A stretch of DNA of 64,000 bases from Podospora bellae-mahoneyi (lineage: Eukaryota > Ascomycota > Sordariomycetes > Sordariales > Podosporaceae): assembly GCF_035222275.1 (NCBI RefSeq), contig NW_026946360.1, positions 744,001 to 808,000 of the forward strand. The letters run 5' to 3'. Below, in pieces: positions 56,380-64,000 of the stretch. The position numbers and the translations under genes were made by a program. The stretch's first letter is position 1. Every line of letters starts with the position of its first letter. The notes under the pieces were generated by a model that did no database searches, was not told the origin of the DNA, and worked only from the letters and a program-made list of their open reading frames with translations.

Positions 56380-57964
56380 AGAAACGACTTTCTCTTCGAC
56401 CTGCAGCTAAAGGCTTGACACCCGTCCGATTCCATCCCTGACCGCTTTGCGGCTGCATACCCACACATGCTTGACTGACACACAATATTTCGACCTGATT
56501 CTTTTTTCGTGCTCGGAGCCGAGTTGAGCACAGTGTGCGGAGGGTAAATGCAGAGTCAAGAGTATGGAAGCGGGCACTTTCCAAGCGAAAGCCGCAGCTC
56601 ACATGCGTCAACAGCCAGCCTATAGTTGCTGATTCTTACTGCGAGAAACACCGCATGCAAGTAGCACCCTGCCACCATGAAAACTTGACAGCAAAGCAGT
56701 GGCCAAAACCGTCTGGCCGCAGTGTAGAGAGGGGATGGCTTCCCCGCAGTGATGCTGATGTATGTAGAGGGACAGCATCAAATGGTTCAGAACTAGCGGT
56801 CGGGAGGCTGTCCAACCTGGCCTGATTATGGATCGCTGACGGGTTGCTCGACATGTGCGTCGCCATAAAAAGAAGGAATGGTCAGCGATGCGAGACAACC
56901 GAAGGCCACAGCATCTGCGGAAAATACAGGCGCAGGGGGTAGCAGGTATAAGATATTCAGAGGGATAATAACACGCACGCACGAGCCTGAAAATATGCCC
57001 CTATGGAGAGATGGAAATCGGCATGGGCAGAAAAAGGAGCCAACGGACAGCTGCCCGTGATCGACACGCAGCCTTCAGACTCGGCATCTCGCTCTTGTGA
57101 TACCCTCGAGTTGCCAAAATTGTCTCCTGTTGGTTTTGTTATTTTGATCTTTCTCGTCCGTCAGCCGTGGTGTCGTGTCAGCACAAAGCCGTTTTCTTTC
57201 TCGCAAAGCGAACGCCGAGGCTTGCACGCAGAAGGAAAAAGGGAAAGGAACGGCAACGGCCCTGGTCTTTTAGTCGCGGATCAAACCCACTGGCTCCACT
57301 AGTCCCCCTGTTAGCGTGGGTCCCCCCTTGGCCCGCAAGTGTGGCCTTTCGACCCGCTGCAATACCACGCGACGGAGCAGACAAGAAGAAGCTGGAAGCC
57401 CACCCATTTCAGTCCACTTCTGGCCCAGCTGAACCACGCACCTTACCCCGACAAGGAAACCTCGCCCGACCCAGCCAAACCACCGACCTGACCACCTCCA
57501 AACACAAACAACAGCACCGTGACACATCACGCCTTTGGCCTCTAGCACGCTCTCACACCACCTGTCACCCCGGCTGGGTATATCAGCAACACAACAAGAA
57601 CAACAACAAGAACAACAACTCTTGCGACACCCATTGTTTGAATGACAGCGGCGCTTTGAAGGAATCGTCCGAACCCCGAAAAGATACGACACGACAATTC
57701 AATTTTCATCCGAACCTGCCGCCTGTCTTGACACGGGACTCCCCTCCTGGCACGCGTGTTCTAGTATACATCACACGCGCGTTTCCGAAGCATACCCTCG
57801 AGGCATAGGGGTCGTTTCCCAGAGCGGTAAATATTTTTATTCCCCATCTTTCAAGTTGTGGTCGCGTAGGTGCATGCGGCCCTAGCGACACCCACAAATT
57901 GCCCACCACGGCCACACCACGACGAAGAACTGCTGCTGGCGGGGGTGAGGAGGAAGATCTAGCC
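51649..57964. other. 6.3-kb gene-poor region
   Basis: No protein-coding gene could be supported on either strand. Short frames exist, for example 53053-53691 (+), 54900-55271 (-) and 55286-55525 (+), but none shows family motifs, consistent codon preference or splice structure. Low-complexity sites are a TATATATATATATG element near 52756-52769, A runs near 52995 and 53650, and a (CA)n tract at 56336-56373. The last several hundred bases are probably promoter and leader of the 57965 gene; an AACAACAAGAACAACAACAAG run lies near 57590-57618. Confidence 0.5.
56336..56373. repeat. (AC)19 microsatellite
   Basis: Nineteen uninterrupted AC dinucleotides in the gene-poor region. Confidence 0.98.
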
Positions 57965-59269
57965 ATGGATGCGCTCAAGAATCTCGTCAGCAGCGTGCCC
58001 GACTGGCTGCACAAGCTCGATGAGCTCAACGGCCAGATTGAACAGCGCCAGAACGAGCTGGCCCAGCTGGCCGAAAAGGATAAAGAAAAGTCGCCGAACG
58101 GGAGGTCATCGAGCGCGCCAAAGTCGATCCGGAACAAGGGCTCAACAGAGTCGCTGAGGCCGCGCGATGAGCCCGAGGCGCACCCAAGGGAATCAACACC
58201 ACAGCCCCAGCTCGAAACCCGGAATGAAAATGGCGATGCGACAGCGGATGCTGCAGCTGCGGGAGCCGCCGCCGCCAAGGCGGGCACCGAGCAACCGCCG
58301 GCCAGCCCGTCCGACTCGCACTCGCCATCTGCCATTCAACGACAAGAAAACAAGGTGCGAGCGGCCGGTCAAGCACGCGCTCGGGCGACACTCAGGAAAC
58401 GACAACGAACCGATTCGGTCATCAGCGCCGAGGGCGGCCCGCCAAAGTACCGGACCCGCAGCATGATCATTGTCTACTATGACAGCTACGTCCAGATCTT
58501 CTTTGAAGAACTCGTCAAGTTTGTGAGCGCCAGCCGGAACATGATGCGCAAAGCCAAAATGGCCGCCAAGGTAGCTCAGATCAAGCGGTTAGCAGAGCTC
58601 GACATGCCCGATGATGATGATGAGGACGAGAAAAAGGACGGCGCTGGGAACGACTTGACTCCGGCAGCCGGCGATGGAGCCATCGTGGCTGCCCCTGCAT
58701 CCCCCAACGCTGACGCCGAGGCAATCCCTGCTCTTCAATACGTCAGCACACGACGATTGATGGGCGGAGGGCCATCAGCGATGATGGCTGCCAGAGCATC
58801 CATGGGACGCGGCTACGGTCGAGCTGGCGCCCGCGGCAACATCACCCTTGGACCCGATGGAAAGCCATTACAGAGCGATGTCTATGATGAGCTTGACAAG
58901 GGACTCGAGTTTGTCCAGAGCATGTGCGAGCACGCCGCTCATCAATTCCTGCGGGACGGCGACTGCGGGGAGGAGGTGATCAAGATTCAGCGGCGGCTAC
59001 GAGAGACCAAGGAGCTGGCCGACAAGGAGATGGACCGTGTCAAGAAGGAGGGTCCTGCCCCTCTTCAGAAAGATGCCGAGGAGACTCGGGGCAGGAGCTA
59101 TCGCCCGCAAAGCATGCGCAAAGACCACCTGAATGCCTTGAAGGCTGCCGAGACCAACGGACTGGGCAGTGAGATGAAGCTCGAGGTGGACGATGGAGCG
59201 GAGGAGGTGGAGGTGGTGTTGCCCCCAAGGCTGATGTACAGGAGCACACGGGCGATGAAATCTCAATAA
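57965..59269 (+). CDS. Conserved-looking fungal protein of unknown function, coiled-coil N-terminus
   Basis: A single exon encodes 434 residues from the ATG at 57965, which has a good context (AGCCATGG). The N-terminus MDALKNLVSSVPDWLHKLDE with ELNGQIEQRQNELAQLAEKD is a short coiled coil. A disordered Ser/Ala/Pro stretch follows. A compact block, PPKYRTRSMIIVYYDSYVQI then FFEELVKFVSASRNMMRKAK, looks like the conserved core. An acidic run (DMPDDDDEDEKKDG) and a Gly/Ala/Arg-rich patch (ARASMGRGYGRAGARGN) come next. The last block, ELDKGLEFVQSMCEHAAHQF, with CGEEVIKIQRRLRETKELAD, is helical. I do not recognise a named family. Nuclear location is plausible from the basic and acidic stretches but not shown. 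Confidence 0.8.
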   Translation: MDALKNLVSSVPDWLHKLDELNGQIEQRQNELAQLAEKDKEKSPNGRSSSAPKSIRNKGSTESLRPRDEPEAHPRESTPQPQLETRNENGDATADAAAAGAAAAKAGTEQPPASPSDSHSPSAIQRQENKVRAAGQARARATLRKRQRTDSVISAEGGPPKYRTRSMIIVYYDSYVQIFFEELVKFVSASRNMMRKAKMAAKVAQIKRLAELDMPDDDDEDEKKDGAGNDLTPAAGDGAIVAAPASPNADAEAIPALQYVSTRRLMGGGPSAMMAARASMGRGYGRAGARGNITLGPDGKPLQSDVYDELDKGLEFVQSMCEHAAHQFLRDGDCGEEVIKIQRRLRETKELADKEMDRVKKEGPAPLQKDAEETRGRSYRPQSMRKDHLNALKAAETNGLGSEMKLEVDDGAEEVEVVLPPRLMYRSTRAMKSQ

Positions 59270-59854
59270 AACGGAGAGCTTTGGAGGAAGTGTCATGGCG
59301 ACATACATATATATCCTGAATCTAATTGAGGCAACGGAGGGGGAGAGGAAGGAGCATTGCAGGCGCAAGTATTCACCACTGAATTTTGGCGCTGTGAAGA
59401 GGGTTTTATCTTGTCTATCATATCTTGTTACGGATCGCGAAGCGGAATGGATGCATGGCAGGCACCAAAACAGAACTTAACCTTGTTTATCAGAGAGAGA
59501 CTATTTTACAACTACACTACAGCTTGGTCCTTGCGGACTGGTAGCATTTCTACATCATTGGCATGGAATACTGGAGTCTTATTTTTCTTTCTCTTTTTTC
59601 TTCTTCTTTTTACTTTTATACCGCGTCTTTATTACAACACCGTAACTGAATGAAGGAGGGAGGAAAATGTGACAGCATTCTTTTTTTATTTATTTAATTT
59701 TGGCTGCAACAGGGAGTATGTGGGAGGATTATGGGATATACCATATATAACGGCTTTTGATACCTGACTTGAAGATGATTTTTTAGGGTTTTCGATCTCT
59801 GGTCCCATCGCTGCTACCACCATCCGGAACACCGATTTAATCTGATGGGTTTTG

Positions 59855-59873
59855 GAGAAAGAAAGAAAGAAAG

Positions 59874-59900
<27 letters not shown>
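59855..59900. repeat. GAAA then (GA)n microsatellite
   Basis: About four GAAA units pass directly into about 13 GA units ending at 59900. Confidence 0.95.
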
Positions 59901-59907
<7 letters not shown>

Positions 59908-60113
59908 ATGAATGAATCTCAAATACCCACATCCACGTTTCAAACAAAACAACACATACAACGTGGACCCAGCACCCTTCCTCCCCTACCCGCCCAACCT
60001 CCTGAATACTACACTGAACTGCTCTTGGACCTGACGACACCGCCTTTTTTTTTTTTTTTTTTGGTCGCGCAAACGCACGCACGCACGCCCGCAGTATGTA
60101 CAATAGGTAGTAA

Positions 60114-60143
60114 TAGTAGTAGTAGTAGTAGTAGTAGTAGTAG
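60114..60143. repeat. (TAG)10 microsatellite
   Basis: Ten uninterrupted TAG units; it lies about 50 bp after a T18 run and a GCAC run. Confidence 0.97.
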
Positions 60144-61997
60144 CATAAAGATGAGTGATGAAGCCAGGGGGGGAGGGGGGGAAAGGGGTCTCCACACAGA
60201 TACATCAATGTTACACCGTATCTGGCGAAGCAACAGGAACGGCCACGCGTTTCTCTCAAGTGCCGCAGGAACGCATTGCATTTTATTTTTCTTGTGATGC
60301 ATGAACAGAGAGAGGCTTTGTTCTTTTCTTGTCCTTCCATTTCTAGAAGGGTTCGATTGACCACGTGTGCACGTTGTTGGGCCGGCAGGACGGGTGCGGC
60401 GGCGTGCGTGTGTGCGTGCGTGGGGGAGGGAGGGAGGGAAGCCCTATCGGCTTTGGCCGAGGAGGGGGGAATTATGTGAGAATGGGAATCTACCTAGCCA
60501 TGTTTTCGTTTTGTGTTTGGAGGTACGTGTGTTTCAAGGGACGGGGGGGGGGGAGCGGTTGGGGTTGAACGTTGGGTGGAAAGGTGAGGGAAAGAAAGGG
60601 CCGAATACAAAAGTCAGAGAGTTGTTTGGTCTCGGTGAGTAACGGGGGTGAGGTCAGGTCTGTCAACATTGGTGAACCTTCTTGTGGCACACCGGGTGAG
60701 TGGAGGCATGCTTTTCTCGTGTCTGTAAAACAAGGGTGGGTAAGGTATGACTTGGACGCTCACTCAGAAGAGGAAGGAACATGGTGTAATAGCTTCATGG
60801 TCAATGCCTTGTCGGTTGACCAAAGTCATCAAAGTTGGTCTGACAGAGACCGTGACCCACGTGTTGGGTAGCCGAAATAAGAACCCTTCCATTTGTCCTT
60901 TTGGGCAGAGTAGCAGTAGGTGGTGTTTGAGATGGGTGATTTGAGCTCGAGCACGGCTAAGCATGATATAAAAGTTCATTTTCCGACAAGCACGCACTTT
61001 ATGCTGATATCTTGCCTTCTGTTGTCCACGAGCCTTTTCTAACTCCGCCACAGGGGTTTCAATTTTCGCACACTTTTCGAACATTGACTTTCGGAAGTCT
61101 CTGACAACTCTGATAAGCCATCCATGCTAGTAGGAAGAGGGCTCACGTATAAAGTAAAAGCAAATCTGACGGAAAAAACTGCCTGACGCATGTTCGAATA
61201 CTGTAGAAAGCATTCGTGTTCCCTTTCGAGCGGTTGAGCCCGACTCCTAGTTGTTTGCTGGAACTGCCTATGCCTGTCTTTTGTTGGTAGAAGATGTCAA
61301 TGGCTCTCTGCAACACCATTATCTTCCAGAAAGAATTACAAGGCAGGCTTTGTGGTATGATCAGGTACCTACCTAGACTGCCCGTTGGTTGTGTGGTTGA
61401 CCGTGGACTTCCATTGGTCAACTGTTGTGAAAGACAAATATGAGAAAACAGAAAGACTTAGTACCGTGGAACAACGACACTTGTGATATATGAGAGTTAA
61501 CTCCTGGAATCTCCGTATGACTTGGCTTGAGATATGGCTGACTGTGATACCAACACGAGACCTCCTTCTCGGCTGATTCAGGTGTCGTTCTACACTGAGT
61601 CTGGGATGGATCTTTTAATAAGCCGTCTGCTCTCACACCTCAACTCAAGCTTGGAGCGGAATCCCCAGTAGAGGGTTTTAATTCAGTTATAAATAAAAGC
61701 TCCCTGTTGAAAGACCGCTGTTTTGATAGTCAAGCTATCAATACTCGAAAGAGAGAACCAAAATGGCATGGCAGATGCCAGGCACGAAGAACAGAACAAC
61801 CTCCAGTGGCATCTCAAGCCCTTTGCCCTACTGCTGTCCCGAAATATCAAAAATGCCCTCTAAAGCTGTGGGTAACCATACCAAGTAACCATCGCTGAGG
61901 CTAAAGTCCAGCCGCCGGTCCATTTCCAGCCTCGGTCCCAACTCCGAACTCCTCTATTACCCTCCTCCTTGCTATCTCCAGCCGGCGGAGTCAACTC

Positions 61998-63191
61998 CTA
62001 CCTGCTTCCAGCAACCACACCCATCGCCGCAACCAGCGCGTCCATCGCGCTGCTGTGTGTTTTCGCCGTCGGGCCAATCCCCGCTTCCGGCTTGCCCACC
62101 CAAGATAGCCCTAATCGATTTGTTTTTGGGTCCCGGCCCTTGGCCCAGATCGAATCCGCGTTCTTCTTGATTGTCATTGCGAATTTCTCATTGGGAACAG
62201 CCTTATATAGGTAGTGCAGGTTCCGAATAAAGATACCCTTGAACTGCGGCCCATCCTCACCACAGTCCGCTCGCATGTCGCAGTGGTCGGCTTCATGAAG
62301 GATGCCGTCTTCATCTTGTAGACTGGCAATGGCCGCTTCGGCAATGTCGACCGCTGGCGAGAGATACGAGTCGTTGCCCGCGGCTTTGCTGAGCTCGACC
62401 AGACCACCCAGGATGACCCCCTGATTGTAGGACCAGGTAGTCTCGTTGTTGTTGAGGCAGGTGGTGCTGTTGAGGCCATCGTTGATCAGGTTGTCCTTGT
62501 TGATCAACCCACTCTTCTTAAACCATACCCACTGTTCTCTTGCGATCTGAAGGTAATGGTCTTTGGAACCCTGCACCCGGTTGGCGAGACTGGCAGCCAC
62601 GGTAAGGTAGAGCTCGTTGGCGATAGCGGCCTTGTACCTCATCGTCTTGTTCCACAAGATACCGCCGCCACAGACGTTGTCGGCGCCGGTTCTCATATCA
62701 TCAAAAATGCTTTCCGCCATACTGAGGTATTCGATCTTCTTCGTTAAGTCGTACGATCTGATCCAAGCCAATGCCCACCACCCCTCGTCATCGTAAAATG
62801 TGTTGATAAACTTAGGGTAACCGCTCTCCGTCGTCCGCGTGTGCATTCTTGATGAGGCCATCTGTTCGTCTGCTCTGTGTCGTTTTCCGATTTGCACGTT
62901 CTCCTTCTGAGCATTCACAAACGTAGTGGCAGCAATATCGGTAACATTGACATGCTGATTTGGACCCTCAAGCAGAGCCCAGTCTGTCAAAACTGTAAGA
63001 ATGTTTGCGTTCTGCCACCAACCCCCTGTGTTCCACCCCCCCGTTTGCGGTTTAAACCAGTCTTGAAGAACCTTGGCTGCGATTTCAGCATTTTCGGCGT
63101 AGGGCGCGTCAGTTGCAGCGTGGCCGAGCCGGTGAATAGACATATAAAAGAGAGCTCGAGCAGCCAATCCGCCCCATGTGGTGGAAACCAT
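61998..63191 (-). CDS. GH76 alpha-1,6-mannanase-like glycoside hydrolase
   Basis: A single open frame gives 397 residues from the ATG at 63191. The (alpha/alpha)6-barrel family GH76 cleaves alpha-1,6-mannan and includes the wall-remodelling Dcw1/Dfg5 group. The catalytic double aspartate is in FINTFYDDEGWWALAWI. Other family blocks are GWNTGGWWQNANILTVLTDW, DNVCGGGILWN, TTWSYNQGVILGGLVELSKA, CGEDGPQFKGIFIRNLHYLY and MTIKKNADSIWAKGRD. No strong signal peptide is visible at the start (STTWGGLAARALFYMSIHRL), yet such enzymes are secreted, so an upstream 5' exon may be missing from this model. There is no GPI-type tail, which sets it apart from Dfg5. Confidence 0.82.
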   Translation of the reverse strand: MVSTTWGGLAARALFYMSIHRLGHAATDAPYAENAEIAAKVLQDWFKPQTGGWNTGGWWQNANILTVLTDWALLEGPNQHVNVTDIAATTFVNAQKENVQIGKRHRADEQMASSRMHTRTTESGYPKFINTFYDDEGWWALAWIRSYDLTKKIEYLSMAESIFDDMRTGADNVCGGGILWNKTMRYKAAIANELYLTVAASLANRVQGSKDHYLQIAREQWVWFKKSGLINKDNLINDGLNSTTCLNNNETTWSYNQGVILGGLVELSKAAGNDSYLSPAVDIAEAAIASLQDEDGILHEADHCDMRADCGEDGPQFKGIFIRNLHYLYKAVPNEKFAMTIKKNADSIWAKGRDPKTNRLGLSWVGKPEAGIGPTAKTHSSAMDALVAAMGVVAGSR

Positions 63192-64000
63192 GTTGATAGC
63201 TTTTAAACAAGTAAATCCAGTAGTGGTGATCTATTTTCTGAGTCGTTTGTCAAGGGGAGGATATGCAAGAAAATATATACTCGCCACGGTAGCCAAAGTT
63301 GTGAAATGATGTACCAGAAGCTCGAAGTTTGATCGAAGACGGAAGACCCTGTGATCGCGAGGGCTGCATCTCCCCGTTTGGGAATCCTGGGCCATGCTAC
63401 CTGCCAACATGTTGTCCAACTTCAGCACGCATCTTCGGGCGTTCTTGATCATCCGAAACAGGAAGATGCAGTGGAAAGCATAGGTATGTGGTCTGTTCCA
63501 ACAGGCTAGCGCGTCCCTGTGCGGCATCTGGCGGCAAGGCCATACCATGTAGAAGCGGCAGTGGCAGATGAACAATGACTGGGCCGTTTCCAGGCACGGT
63601 TGCGCATGAGGAATGCACGTGAGTGCGAAGATATGCGAAGCGGATGTGTCAAGCGCTCGCTTCTCAAGAGCGCCGGCGGCCGTCACCCATGCGGCCGCGG
63701 TATGCAAAGTAGTGATAGGAAGACGACCGAGTGGGTTCAGGCGTACGAGCTGTTGTGGTTCTAGAGAACATTAGCAAACATATGATGAAGCATCACCAAC
63801 AAGCGGGCACAACTGATTCAAGATGATCTAGCAGACAGATACCCGTGCCGGCTTGTCGTCAGAAGATGCATGTCAGCGGCGCTGTTGTTGAACACAGATC
63901 ACTCATTCGGCAGCTGGTCTCCTTGCCGCATCCTATCAGCAGCACGAGGCTTGGTTGTGCAATGGCGGTACAAAACAGCCACTCCACGTGAGCCTCAAAC
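63192..64000. other. Upstream flank of the GH76 gene to window end
   Basis: About 800 bp. A 5' exon with a signal peptide might lie here, but I could not place one with a good donor and matching phase. Confidence 0.4.

Larger units (their letters stand above)
59270..61997. other. 2.7-kb microsatellite-rich spacer
   Basis: No gene is recognised. It holds GAAA and GA repeats (59855-59900), T18 (60045-60062), a GCAC run (60074-60086), (TAG)10 (60114-60143), and G-rich runs near 60171-60180 and 60544-60551. Confidence 0.6.

Overview
The window is nuclear DNA of a filamentous ascomycete (Pezizomycotina), most likely a Sordariomycete and plausibly Sordariales. Introns are short, mostly 49-90 nt, with GTRAGT-like donors and CTAAC branch sites close to the acceptor. 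The gene set is typical of that group: Ctf18, Nse1, Cdc5/Cef1, an Ash2/Bre2-type COMPASS subunit, tubulin cofactor D, DcpS, a GILT-like protein, 2EXR, NmrA and Zn2Cys6 families, a GH76 enzyme and Ser/Thr-rich wall proteins. I placed exons by hand from splice signals and checked that the phases close. No homology search was run, so family names rest on motif recognition.

Left part (1-26.4 kb), mostly accessory: the 3' end of ctf18; a decayed 2EXR gene; a divergent sulfur pair (YeeE/YedE sulfur-compound transporter and ETHE1-like persulfide dioxygenase); a broken cytochrome P450; a large kelch-repeat membrane protein; a Ser/Thr-rich, GPI-anchored wall protein; two divergent NmrA-like genes, one with an in-frame TGA; and a Zn2Cys6 regulator.

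Middle part (27-51.7 kb), compact and mostly housekeeping: dcpS and a GILT-like gene converge with a 38-bp coding overlap; RidA; a membrane-anchored protein of unknown function; nse1; a seven-TM protein with four tandem RxRxxS repeats in its tail; an MFS transporter; an atypical hexokinase-like gene with an 18-nt microexon and a 21-bp periodic array just past its stop; cdc5/cef1 and the ash2/bre2-type gene sharing a 505-bp divergent promoter; and tubulin cofactor D.

Right part (51.7-64 kb), gene-poor: a 6.3-kb stretch with no gene I can defend, one conserved-looking protein of unknown function, a microsatellite-rich spacer, and a GH76 endo-mannanase-like gene. I found no rRNA, tRNA, CRISPR array or recognisable viral or LTR element. 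The most unusual items are the bacterial-style sulfur pair, the 21-bp array behind the hexokinase gene, the tandem kinase-site repeats of the seven-TM protein, and the NmrA gene whose reading frame continues past a TGA.
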